A stretch of 64,000 bases of DNA from an uncultured Clostridia bacterium (GTDB lineage: Bacteria > Bacillota > Clostridia > Oscillospirales > Acutalibacteraceae), in assembly GCA_947623175.1 (NCBI GenBank), contig CANQGK010000014.1:1-64000 (forward strand), in the 5' to 3' direction. Below the pieces are notes generated by a model that searched no databases, was not told the origin of the DNA, and saw nothing but the letters and a program-made list of their open reading frames with translations. Positions 52,158 to 61,239 of the stretch are shown piece after piece (position 1 is the stretch's first letter; every line of letters starts with the position of its first letter). A program made the translations under genes and the position numbers.

Positions 52158-52190
52158 AAGCTCCTCTTTCCACATTTTCTTACGTTCAAC

Positions 52191-52217
52191 TTTATAACAA
52201 TTCTTTTTAAAAGTCAA
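52191..52217 (-). promoter_or_regulatory. Likely promoter of the GH38 operon
   Basis: On the minus strand TTGACT (52212-52217), 15-nt spacer and TATAAA (52191-52196) lie about 35 nt before the GH38 start. Confidence 0.45.
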
Positions 52218-52276
52218 GCTAAAAATCAATAACGCAAGGGTCTTTAAAAAAATTTTTTTCGATTGCGATTTTTTTA

Positions 52277-52304
52277 TTGACAATTAAATAATTGTATGTA
52301 TAAT
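52277..52304 (+). promoter_or_regulatory. Promoter of the beta-helix/GH51 genes
   Basis: TTGACA (52277-52282), 16-nt spacer and TATAAT (52299-52304), both perfect, lie 45 nt before ATG 52349. Confidence 0.85.
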
Positions 52305-52348
52305 TTATCTCGTAATTTATTTTAACGGCAAAAGGAGCGTCCGTATTT

Positions 52349-53971
52349 ATGGAAATAACCACCGGAAAAGAGTTTGAAAGCGATGCGGTTTATTATTGCG
52401 ATAAGCCCGTATACGATATTTACCCCGACGACTGCATCGACGCCGAGGTAGTCACCTATTCGCACAAAAAGGTGCATAAAACCGCCTTTTACATCGAGAA
52501 CAAAAGCAATATTACGCTTGATTTTTGCGGAGCGACGGTTATTCTTCACGGATATATCGAGCCCTTTGTTATAAAAAATTGCAAAAACGTCACGATAAAA
52601 AACGTCACCGTCGGCTATTCTCGCCCCGCAGTAAACGAGATGAAGGTAGTATCAAAAACCGACGACTCCTTTACCTGTAAAATGGGCGACGCTTATGCCT
52701 ACAAGGTTGAAGACGGCAATTTAACGGTACTCGGCGACGGATGGCAAAACGACAGCTTTTGCAGAGCGCCGGGATTTATGCAGTCCTTTGACGGCGGCAC
52801 CCGCGAGGCTAAGGGCATCTACCTCGGAGCCTTCGGAAAGAATGTGGAAATCGACAAGTCTCTGCCATGGGCTGACGACACTTATATTTTCAAATTATCC
52901 GAGCAGGACGGGCTTTTACGCTTCGAAAGCAGCCAAACGCAGGGCCACGGCGGCATGCCCGCCTACGAAGTCGGCGATATCGTGGCATTTTCCTTTTCCG
53001 GTCGCGATTTAAGCCATGCGTTTATCGAGCGGTCAAAGGATATTTCGATCGAAAACTACCGCATTTTAAGCGGTCAGGGCATGGGGCTTGTGCCAATTCA
53101 TTGCGAAAACATAAAAATCGACGGCTTAAAGCTCATTTACGACGAAAAATCGACCGGAATTATCGCGAACGACGCCGACTGCATCCACGCGATTTCCTGC
53201 TCGGGCGATTTCATCATCAAAAACTCGGTATTGAAGGGATATTTGGACGACGCCATAAATATCCACTCGTATTTTTACACCTTCGTATCGGGCGAAGGCA
53301 ATAAAATAACGGCTTTGTGCGAGGGCGTGGGAACGGAATTTGTCCGCTCGTTTGACGCCGGAGATACCATACGCCTTTACCGCGGTCACTCTATGGAAAG
53401 CGTCTGCGATTATAAAATCCTCAAGGCAGATAAAGGCTCGGGCAAGGAATGGATCTTCACGGTCGACAAAGCGGTAGAAACGCACGAAAAAGGCGATCTT
53501 ATCGAAAACATGTCGGCGCAGTGCAATATCGAAATAGCCGACTGTAAATTTGCAAAGTCCAACACGAATATACGAATACAAACGCGCGGCAAGGTAACCG
53601 TTCACGACTGTAAAATAGATTTGCCGATTTTATTTACGGGCGATACAAATTTTTGGTTCGAATCAAGCCCCTGTGAGTCGGCGGTAATCAAAAATTGCGA
53701 ATTTGGGCGCAAATCGGCTAAAATTAAGGTGGTTCCCGAGTTTACCCCCACCGAAAAGGAGCCCTATTACCACAAAAGCGTCACCGTCGAAAATTGTCGC
53801 TTTAAGGGCGAAGAAGCCGTCGAGGCTTCCTATCTCGAAAAGCTCACCTTCAGCGGCAATACGACCTTTGAAGGCGGTAAGCCGTCCTGCGTTTTGAACC
53901 GCTGCGGAGAGGCGGTAAACGACTGCGGCGTAATAACCCGCATAGATAAACCGACAAACGTAAAATATTGA
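52349..53971 (+). CDS. Parallel beta-helix protein, possibly GH110-like
   Basis: The 540-residue protein has no signal peptide. It shows the short repeated strands of a right-handed beta-helix (NITLDFCGATVILHG, VTIKNVTVGYS, ISIENYRILSGQGM, IKIDGLKLIYDE, FIIKNSVLKGYLDDAINIHS). The DADCIHAISCSGD and DDAINIHS segments resemble active-site turns of alpha-1,3-galactosidases of GH110 and of some other beta-helix glycosidases; that assignment is tentative. AAAGGAG precedes the start. It lies 39 nt before the GH51 gene. Confidence 0.7.
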   Translation: MEITTGKEFESDAVYYCDKPVYDIYPDDCIDAEVVTYSHKKVHKTAFYIENKSNITLDFCGATVILHGYIEPFVIKNCKNVTIKNVTVGYSRPAVNEMKVVSKTDDSFTCKMGDAYAYKVEDGNLTVLGDGWQNDSFCRAPGFMQSFDGGTREAKGIYLGAFGKNVEIDKSLPWADDTYIFKLSEQDGLLRFESSQTQGHGGMPAYEVGDIVAFSFSGRDLSHAFIERSKDISIENYRILSGQGMGLVPIHCENIKIDGLKLIYDEKSTGIIANDADCIHAISCSGDFIIKNSVLKGYLDDAINIHSYFYTFVSGEGNKITALCEGVGTEFVRSFDAGDTIRLYRGHSMESVCDYKILKADKGSGKEWIFTVDKAVETHEKGDLIENMSAQCNIEIADCKFAKSNTNIRIQTRGKVTVHDCKIDLPILFTGDTNFWFESSPCESAVIKNCEFGRKSAKIKVVPEFTPTEKEPYYHKSVTVENCRFKGEEAVEASYLEKLTFSGNTTFEGGKPSCVLNRCGEAVNDCGVITRIDKPTNVKY

Positions 53972-55510
<1,539 letters not shown>

Positions 55511-55571
55511 GCTTTGTTACCCAAATATTATAGAGCCGTTTTTTTAAAGGCTGTTAAATGTTAAAAGTTCA

Positions 55572-55609
55572 CTCCCGCAGTCGGCAAATCCGACCGCGGG
55601 AGCGTTTTT
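55572..55609 (+). terminator. Rho-independent terminator
   Basis: CTCCCGC-A-GTCGG pairs with CCGAC-C-GCGGGAG (55572-55602) around CAAAT and is followed by CGTTTTT. It closes the GH51 transcript. Confidence 0.88.
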
Positions 55610-55641
55610 CGTTCTCACTTTAAATTTATCAAATTACACAC

Positions 55642-55670
55642 TTGACAAACAAAAGAATATTCTGTATAAT
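55642..55670 (+). promoter_or_regulatory. Perfect consensus promoter without a gene
   Basis: TTGACA (55642-55647), a 17-nt spacer and TATAAT (55665-55670) match sigma-A consensus exactly. No annotated protein gene follows; a candidate small RNA does. Confidence 0.9.
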
Positions 55671-55676
55671 AATGAT

Positions 55677-55786
55677 GTGGAAACCCGGACGGTTGCCACA
55701 ACACATATGCTACATTGGAATCGTGAAGCTATGCTTCACAAAACCATGAGCCGTTCTGTTGCCGCAGACGGCTCATTTCTTCTTGT
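55677..55786 (+). ncRNA. Candidate small RNA of about 110 nt
   Basis: Between the promoter at 55642-55670 and a T-rich hairpin end lie a perfect 7-bp hairpin GTGAAGC-TAT-GCTTCAC (55723-55739) and a 9-bp hairpin ATGAGCCGT/ACGGCTCAT (55746-55776) followed by TTTCTTCTTG. The promoter, compact paired structure and terminator-like end fit an independent small RNA. No RNA family is recognised. A 35-codon ORF (55707-55814) overlaps it, so the transcript could instead be a short message. Confidence 0.5.
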
Positions 55787-55814
55787 TATGGAGCATATAC
55801 CATACCTGAAATAA
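55707..55814 (+). CDS. Possible 35-residue peptide
   Basis: The ORF begins ATGCTACATTGGAAT and ends at TAA 55814 (MLHWNREAMLHKT...MEHIPYLK). It lies under the consensus promoter but has no ribosome site and runs through both hairpins, so it may not be translated. Confidence 0.2.
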   Translation: MLHWNREAMLHKTMSRSVAADGSFLLVMEHIPYLK

Positions 55815-56021
55815 AATCCAAGCGATGGACACTATCCAAAACATATTTTGAAGAATAATATGTATCGCCACCCTTCGAGAAAAGATTTCCCGCGAGGGCT
55901 ATACACACGACTCCATTCCGCTCTCGCGGGATGACCGGCAACCGTCTTTTAACCGTGCGCCGCCGAGCCGGGAGCGCCATAAGGCATAGACTCGGCATCG
56001 ACGGTGGATTTCCACACGATT

Positions 56022-56051
56022 ATTATACAGTATTCGACACATTTTTGTCAA
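56022..56051 (-). promoter_or_regulatory. Second consensus promoter, convergent with the one at 55642
   Basis: On the minus strand TTGACA (56046-56051), an 18-nt spacer and TATAAT (56022-56027) are followed by AATCGTGTGGAAA. A 70-codon ORF on that transcript (55786-55998) has no ribosome site. Confidence 0.75.
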
Positions 56052-56059
56052 TAGCCGAC

Positions 56060-56511
56060 TGAGGGAGAGATTTTTTGAATGAAAAATGAAGCGGCGCGAT
56101 GCGCCATGAAGAATGAAGCGCTCGCTTGCGCGAGACATTTCGGTGTCCGCTTTGCGGACGAATTGTAAAAAGTAAAAATTTTAGTTTCTTCTTGGCTTTA
56201 GCGCCGTTAATCCCTCCGTCGGCTACGCCGCCACCTCCCTTTAGGCAAGGGAGGCTTTATTTTTATAATCTTTAGCTTATTCTTATAATCTTTCGTCGCA
56301 TCTCGTCTTTACTTTTTCTCTCCTTCCGTCTTGCCTACGGCAAATCCACCTCTCCCGTCAGGTGGAGGCAAGGCGCGCCAAGCGCGCAGTTGGAGAAATT
56401 TCGGAAATTTCGGATATAAAGCTTATTTTCGCCTTTCGGCGATCCGAAAGCAGAAACGTAAGCTTATGCCCTCTAATCGCCGCCCCTCTTTAGAGGGGTG
56501 GCGGGGAAATA
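56060..56511. repeat. Non-coding region of short dispersed GC-rich repeats
   Basis: No gene is seen. It holds three small hairpins (GGCGC/GCGCC at 56093-56105, CTCGC/GCGAG at 56121-56134, GTCCGC/GCGGAC at 56145-56159) spaced by ATGAA-type sequence, the repeat TTTAGGCAAGGGAGGCTTT at about 56241-56263 (also at 1669-1690), CCACCT/AGGTGG (56346-56365), and AGCTTATGCCCT plus an 11-bp hairpin (56479-56504) just after the gene stop at 56512. The last part resembles the sequence after the stop at 59967. Confidence 0.7.
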
Positions 56512-58455
56512 TTATTTTGTATCCAATGTAACTGAGATATTGAATGTATAATCGCTGATATGAGTGATAGCGGCGGTATCACTCGGGGTAAAGTTGGAAT
56601 AGCCATAATCATAATAGGCAATTTTGCCGTTATTCAGCGGAACCTCGTACTGATAATGGGCAATGCGGAATTTTCCGGATTTGAATGTATAGGCTGTGGA
56701 CGTGTCGCCAAACAACCAATTGGAAATGTTTGAAGCCGTCAGATACGGTTGCCATGTTTCTGTTGTATCGTCATACTTCTCAATCACCATTTGATATTTT
56801 GTACCCGACGGTACTCCCATGAACTTGAGCTGACCGTCCTGTTGGATTGCATAGCCACCCAAAGACGCGCTGTCAAAACCGGGACCACGCCATCTATATT
56901 GATTTGGATGTTTATGTAAAGTAACGGTATATTCTTTCTGATCCGGCGTAATAGTTACCATGTTATCACCTAAATCTACGGTGAAATCACCGTAAATAAA
57001 CAAACCGGACGACCAACGAACATATACTTTTGTATTTGCACCGGGAGTTTTGTCAATATCGGCATCGCTTATGGGCGTGCGGAAATCCTTGTCTGCATAG
57101 AACCAATCCGCTTTAGTCAAGTCGAGCTGATATTCGGGTAAGCCTGTAGAAGTGCTGTATCTGATATATTTGCTGAGCAAAGCCGCGTGATAATTTGCGC
57201 TGTTAGCTGCCACATAATCCATAAAGTCGGTTAAAGCTTCCGATTTATACACACTTGTCGGCAGCGGTTCGGTCACGGAGGGATCGAAGCTGTCGGTGCC
57301 GCATTTTAATTCGGTATTGGTGTAGTAGGTAATGGTATACGGGATAGTCCAGGTGATCTTAAAGGGCGAGAAGTTCTTTGTATATATATTGAGCAAGCCC
57401 GTTTCGGCGTTGTACACAAAGCCTTCGTGGTTTGCGTCGCCGCCCTCGGTCATAGGTTCGGTGATATGGGTTACGACAACGTCCTTAAGATTGGGGGCTA
57501 ACTTTATGTTTACCTTGTACATAGTCTCGTCCGCATTCGGTACCTTTTCGTGGTGCTCGTCCAGCAGTGAAATGTCAAGGTCGTGCGAGGTTTTGGTGCG
57601 GTCGGTGGTCTCTACAACCAGGTAAAGCTCCTCAATATCGTCCGAGTCTATAAGGTCGGCGGGCGCGTCTACCGAAATAATATCGTCGCCCACGTGATAA
57701 TAGCCCTCGGAAGGCTCGTCTACCTTTGACGTAAATACCTTATTGAGCAGCTCGGGAAGCTCGATTCCATCGTCGTAAGTCTCATCAAAGCTGTCTTTTT
57801 CATACGGAGTCTGGGTAGCCTGCAGATTTACGCCGAGGTCAATCCAAAGCGGCTCGCCGTCGTTCGATTCCTTGCCGTTGTTAAGGTTATAATCGTTATC
57901 CTTATCGCCAGGCTCCCAATAGAGCACAAGCGCGAATTGCTCCGATTTTCCGGGCAAAAGCAGTTCTCTTTCGGCAGTAAAGTCAGTCACGGTCTTATCA
58001 AAATCCAGCGCCTGCGCCTCGGTTCTGCCGCCCGCGAAGGTGCCGCCCTCGATTGCGGCGACCTTTATAACGTCGGCAAGCGACTTTTCCTCTTCGCCGA
58101 CTTTAACGGTGTTATTGCCCCAAACGTTCATGGCAAGCTTGTACTTTAAGGCAAGGGTTCCCACGTTTTTAACCGTGAAGTTCTCATACGCTATAACGCC
58201 GGGTTCCCAAAGAATGGAATTGCCGTCTGCGTCGAGGAACAGCTTGGTATCGCCGTTTACTTCCGTGTCTGTCTTTACGGACGCGCTGTTGTGCCAAAGC
58301 TCAACGTCCAAATTACCCGCGGTTATCTTATTTCTGCCGCCGGTAACGCTGTCTGTAAACCATGCAAAGGTGGAGCCTATAAGCATCGCAACGCACAAAA
58401 GCAACGAGAGCATGCTCATAAACAGCGCCTTTTTGGTGCTTTTAGTCTGTGTCAT
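56512..58455 (-). CDS. SipW-dependent TasA/camelysin-like protein with long C-terminal domain
   Basis: The 647-residue protein has the SipW-type signal (MTQTKSTKKALFMSMLSLLL..., ...GSTFAWFTDSVTGGRNKITAGNLDVEL). Residues about 40-230 are the TasA/camelysin-like domain (ILWEPGVIAYENFTVKNVGTLALKYKL). About 235-380 is a beta region (DISLLDEHHEKVPNADETMYKVNIKLAP). From about 375 to the end is an unrecognised domain (ITYYTNTELKCGTDSFDP, TVTLHKHPNQYRWRGPGF). AAGGAGTG precedes the start. Its leader and 3' flank match those of the gene at 59967. It is expected to be exported, cleaved by SipW and built into a surface fibre or matrix. Confidence 0.85.
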   Translation of the reverse strand: MTQTKSTKKALFMSMLSLLLCVAMLIGSTFAWFTDSVTGGRNKITAGNLDVELWHNSASVKTDTEVNGDTKLFLDADGNSILWEPGVIAYENFTVKNVGTLALKYKLAMNVWGNNTVKVGEEEKSLADVIKVAAIEGGTFAGGRTEAQALDFDKTVTDFTAERELLLPGKSEQFALVLYWEPGDKDNDYNLNNGKESNDGEPLWIDLGVNLQATQTPYEKDSFDETYDDGIELPELLNKVFTSKVDEPSEGYYHVGDDIISVDAPADLIDSDDIEELYLVVETTDRTKTSHDLDISLLDEHHEKVPNADETMYKVNIKLAPNLKDVVVTHITEPMTEGGDANHEGFVYNAETGLLNIYTKNFSPFKITWTIPYTITYYTNTELKCGTDSFDPSVTEPLPTSVYKSEALTDFMDYVAANSANYHAALLSKYIRYSTSTGLPEYQLDLTKADWFYADKDFRTPISDADIDKTPGANTKVYVRWSSGLFIYGDFTVDLGDNMVTITPDQKEYTVTLHKHPNQYRWRGPGFDSASLGGYAIQQDGQLKFMGVPSGTKYQMVIEKYDDTTETWQPYLTASNISNWLFGDTSTAYTFKSGKFRIAHYQYEVPLNNGKIAYYDYGYSNFTPSDTAAITHISDYTFNISVTLDTK

Positions 58456-58469
58456 GTTTTAACACTCCT

Positions 58470-58660
58470 TATTTAATTTTGCGGCATTTTAAGCGGAGAC
58501 ACGCTCCGAAAATGCCGTCAAAATCGGAGTGCGTCTATCTGGTGATTAAGGTGCGGCTTCCCCTGCGGGAATCCGTCAATTTGCCTAATAAGGCGGACCT
58601 TTGCCCCCCCCCCATGGGAATATTTGTCATTTGTACAAATTTCATAAGAGGAAGCCTCCT
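58470..58660 (-). promoter_or_regulatory. Structured leader with poly-G tract, copy 1
   Basis: This leader matches that at 61240-61450. On the minus strand it holds in order an SD-led short ORF (58535-58645), a run of 10 G (58604-58613), the segment GCACTCCGATTTT-ACGGCATTTTCGGAG and a hairpin CGGCATTTT...AAAATGCCG (58482-58517) ending about 27 nt before the start codon. TCGGAG can pair either with CTCCGA upstream or lie inside the second hairpin, so two folds are possible. Confidence 0.65.
58535..58645 (-). CDS. Upstream short ORF across the poly-G tract, copy 1
   Basis: The 36-codon ORF starts at ATG 58645 with AAAGGAGG 9 nt upstream and stops at TAG 58535. It encodes MKFVQMTNIPMGGGQRSALLG... 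The ten G encode part of Met-Gly-Gly-Gly. Its product is alike in sequence (QMTxIPxGGGxRxALLGxL) to the one at 61309-61434, in the same frame. Translation, and a role in control of the main gene, are inferred. Confidence 0.45.
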   Translation of the reverse strand: MKFVQMTNIPMGGGQRSALLGKLTDSRRGSRTLITR

Positions 58661-58768
58661 TTCTTTAAATTTCGCCTGTTGTTGCGTATATCGGGCATAA
58701 AACGGCATAATTTGCGTTTTAAGCGCTGCAGCCGCTTATTATATGTAAGCGACCGATATACACAATAA

Positions 58769-58797
58769 ATATTAGCACATCATTTTACATTTTTCAA
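58769..58797 (-). promoter_or_regulatory. Likely promoter of the gene at 58455
   Basis: On the minus strand TTGAAA (58792-58797), a 17-nt spacer and TAATAT (58769-58774) lie upstream of the leader. Confidence 0.55.
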
Positions 58798-58838
58798 TAG
58801 CTTTTTGCAAAAATTCGCTAAATCGGCGTAAAAAGCAT

Positions 58839-58878
58839 AAAAAATCGGCAAGCGCTTAAAGTTGCTTGCCGATTTTTT
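58839..58878 (-). terminator. Strong terminator after the LysM gene
   Basis: A perfect 15-bp stem AAAAAATCGGCAAGC (58839-58853, with 58864-58878) and 10-nt loop carries T-runs on both strands. It lies 30 nt after the LysM gene stop and separates it from the next gene. Confidence 0.92.
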
Positions 58879-58907
58879 GAGCCGTATTTTATTTATAAAA
58901 AGGAGTG

Positions 58908-59858
58908 TTAATCACTTGACGTAGAATCGGACGGTTTGCCCGCGGTTTCCGCAGAGGGGGATGAAGTGGTTTCGGGCTGTGAAGCCGCGCCGTCGCTTTC
59001 GGTATTTTTCGAAGCCTCGGTTTCCTCCGCCTTGCTCGATTCGGTGCTGTTCTCGGGCTGTGAAGCGGGAATCTCGACAGGCAATTTATAATTTGCAGGC
59101 GGGATTTTGAGCTTTTGTCCGGCTTCGATCTTGTTGGGATCGGTAAGGCCGTTGTAGGCAACGATTTTTTCGGGAGAAGTACCGAATTTCTCGGCGATTG
59201 CGGAAAGCGACTCGCCCGCCGCAACCGTGTAAGAGGTCGGGTTTTTAGCGGAATTTGCGGTCGTGCCCGGCTCAAATATCTCAGGTCCGCCGCCCGCGGG
59301 AGCGCCTGCAGAACTGCCGACGGTGATTCTGGTGTCGGGCAACTTTTTACTTCCATCTATTGAATCCGGAGCTCTGCCCCATTGAGGTGTGATTGAAAGT
59401 GTAACCGGATCTGGTTCTGTAACATTGATGTTGAATGTTAAACTACCGACTCTTCCGGCAGTCGTAGTGCTGACAACTTTCGGATAAATTTGATCGGTAT
59501 GATATTTTGTTCCGGCAAGTGTTATTTCACAATAACCGCCCGTGAGTGAGGTACCTCCCGCAGTGATTGTGACGGTATAATCGCCCGCAGTCAAATTCCA
59601 TGTATTGGTATCGGCAACCTTTTCGACATTACCACCGCTACCAACAACCACTATATTCGCCGAAAAGTTAGCTGCTTGCAGGCGGGTGGAGCTTTGTGCC
59701 ACCCCGTCCGAAAACCATGCCCACGTCATTCCCATCAGGCACACGAGGCAAACCATGATTCCAAGCAGGGAAGGCGCAATAAGCCGCATAATATTGTCAT
59801 CCGTAGGTTTCGCATGCTGTGGAGAATAAAACCACTTTTTATTGTTCACTGTCTTCAT
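58908..59858 (-). CDS. SipW-type exported protein with LysM domain
   Basis: The 316-residue protein has about 20 leading residues, then a membrane or signal segment ending GMTWAWFSDGVAQSSTRLQAANFSANIVV, a SipW-type pattern. Residues about 50-200 form a beta domain. About 208-253 is a LysM module (SYTVAAGESLSAIAEKFGTS, GLTDPNKIEAGQKLKIP), which binds peptidoglycan. The last 50 residues are Ser/Glu/Pro-rich and disordered. The ATG is only 1-2 nt from AGGAGG; a GTG three codons on has a better 10-nt spacing. It may pin the fibre to the cell wall. Confidence 0.82.
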   Translation of the reverse strand: MKTVNNKKWFYSPQHAKPTDDNIMRLIAPSLLGIMVCLVCLMGMTWAWFSDGVAQSSTRLQAANFSANIVVVGSGGNVEKVADTNTWNLTAGDYTVTITAGGTSLTGGYCEITLAGTKYHTDQIYPKVVSTTTAGRVGSLTFNINVTEPDPVTLSITPQWGRAPDSIDGSKKLPDTRITVGSSAGAPAGGGPEIFEPGTTANSAKNPTSYTVAAGESLSAIAEKFGTSPEKIVAYNGLTDPNKIEAGQKLKIPPANYKLPVEIPASQPENSTESSKAEETEASKNTESDGAASQPETTSSPSAETAGKPSDSTSSD

Positions 59859-59891
59859 CCCTCCTGAAATTATTTTAAGTAAATTATTTCA

Positions 59892-59955
59892 GCATTCAAA
59901 AGGCACAAATCGTAGCTTATGCCCTTTGAATGCCGCCCTCCGCAAGGGAGGAGCG
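59892..59955. repeat. 3' flank repeat shared with the gene at 56512
   Basis: GCATTCAAA-GGCA (59892-59905) pairs with TGCC-TTTGAATGC (59920-59933). The part from about 59914 (AGCTTATGCCCT, then a CCTCC/GGAGG hairpin to 59955) resembles the sequence at 56462-56504. Both copies start 8-12 nt after the stop codon of a TasA-like gene. Confidence 0.6.
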
Positions 59956-59966
59956 GTATTTTATTT

Positions 59967-61229
59967 TTAAAATTTTTCGAACTCTTTATCTGTGGCTAAG
60001 CCTGAGCAACCCTCAAAGGTAACCTCGTAGGTATCTGTCTCGGTTTCGGGATCTATACTTACGCCGTAGTTTGTATTTTCAAACTTGCAATTTTTGAAAA
60101 CAATTGTAGATTTGTTGTCCGCTTTATTGGGGTTACAGCAAACGGCGGCATACAAATTCTTAAAGGTGCAGTTTTCGAACACGAGCGTTACGTTCGAATC
60201 GAAGCCCAAAACGGTGGCAAATTGACCGTCTAAAGCGTCGGCTTTCGCGCCCTCAAACACGATATTGCTGAAATTAAGGGTGCCTTCGTTTATGCCCTCG
60301 AGTCCGTCGTTGTTGTTAAAGGCGGTATGCTCTACGGTAAGAGTCTTGCCCTCGCCGTTTATCGAAACGTCGGCGCCGTTTTCAAGCTCTACGCCGTCGC
60401 GCTCGGTGAAGACGATGTCGCCGCCAAGCTGAAGATCTACATGCTCGCCTGCCTTTGCGGCTTCGAGTGCCTCGTTAAGGCCTTTTGAAGTGGTGGTGGG
60501 CAGTAATTCTTCTGAGCCGGCGTCATAATCCTTGCCGAAGCTGTCAAACTCATAGGAAGCCTGTGTACCTACAACGCTCACGATAAGTCCGTCTATAGAC
60601 TTGCCCTGAAATTCGTTGCCGGCTTCTTCCTTCATATGGATTTGGATCTCCATATCGGGCGAAGTATCTTTATGATGTGTATGGGGAGATTCCTGATCTT
60701 TGCCGACTAAACTCCAATCGAAAGCGACGTTTCCGTCCTTGGTGCCCATAATAGGATAGTATCTTTGATCTTTGTTTGTGCTGTAATCTTTTTCAACGCC
60801 ACCTTCATATATTATAGCGTTTTTTCCACTGACAATCGTTTCAAATTCAAGAGCGTCCATAAGCTCCTCGTCGCCGGTGATACCGTCGATTTTAAGGATA
60901 AAGTATGACGCCACGCTGCCTTCGTTGCGTACGCGAAGCTTGGGAGTTTTAAAGGTACATCCGGGTTCGAAAAGTATTTTGTCGGCGGATACTATCTGAT
61001 TTTCGCGGATAAAGCCTATCGGCTTATCTTCGGCGTCAAGCCAATTACCCGTTTCGGGATCGAACATTTCGAGTACAAGGTCGAGATTGCCGGCTACGAT
61101 TTTATTTTTGGCGCTTGAAACGGAATCGGTGAACCACGCAAAGGTGGAGCCTATCAGCATTGCAACGCACAAAAGCATTGACAGCAGGCTTGCAAGCAAG
61201 GCTTTTTTGGTGTTTTTGGTTTGTGTCAT
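59967..61229 (-). CDS. SipW-dependent TasA/camelysin-like protein with beta-helix-like C-terminus
   Basis: The 420-residue protein has the SipW-type signal (MTQTKNTKKALLASLLSMLL..., GSTFAWFTDSVSSAKNKIVAGNLDLVLEMF). Residues about 40-235 are the TasA/camelysin-like domain (ILFEPGCTFKTPKLRVRNEGSVASYFILKI). From about 260 the sequence reads as short repeated strands (ADVSINGEGKTLTVEH, TLNFSNIVFEGAK, VTLVFENCTFKNL, STIVFKNCKFENT), a beta-helix pattern. ATG 61229 has AGGAG 8 nt upstream; GTG 61238 is too close. It lies downstream of sipW with its own 263-nt leader. Confidence 0.87.
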   Translation of the reverse strand: MTQTKNTKKALLASLLSMLLCVAMLIGSTFAWFTDSVSSAKNKIVAGNLDLVLEMFDPETGNWLDAEDKPIGFIRENQIVSADKILFEPGCTFKTPKLRVRNEGSVASYFILKIDGITGDEELMDALEFETIVSGKNAIIYEGGVEKDYSTNKDQRYYPIMGTKDGNVAFDWSLVGKDQESPHTHHKDTSPDMEIQIHMKEEAGNEFQGKSIDGLIVSVVGTQASYEFDSFGKDYDAGSEELLPTTTSKGLNEALEAAKAGEHVDLQLGGDIVFTERDGVELENGADVSINGEGKTLTVEHTAFNNNDGLEGINEGTLNFSNIVFEGAKADALDGQFATVLGFDSNVTLVFENCTFKNLYAAVCCNPNKADNKSTIVFKNCKFENTNYGVSIDPETETDTYEVTFEGCSGLATDKEFEKF

Positions 61230-61239
61230 ATCACACACT

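Larger units (their letters stand above)
55642..56051. repeat. About 410-bp element with imperfect inverted ends carrying convergent promoters
   Basis: The left end (plus) and right end (minus) share TTGACAAA, CTGTATAATAAT and TGTGGAAAxCC, more than the promoter boxes alone require. They point at each other. Inside are the candidate small RNA and a 9-bp hairpin TCCCGCGAG/CTCGCGGGA (55888-55931). No transposase is present; a MITE-like or regulatory RNA element is inferred. Confidence 0.5.

Noticed and set aside
55786-55998. 70-codon minus-strand ORF behind the second consensus promoter
   Set aside because: No ribosome site, crosses GC-rich hairpins and reads as low-quality Arg-rich protein; kept only as part of the element.
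55511-56511. tRNA or rRNA gene in the longest non-coding stretch
   Set aside because: No cloverleaf with T-loop GTTCGA-type box and no rRNA-like conserved segment was seen.
58604-58613. Poly-C/G run as a sequencing or assembly artefact
   Set aside because: Not excluded, but a similar run sits at the matching place in the second leader and keeps the short ORF frame, so I treat it as real until reads are checked.
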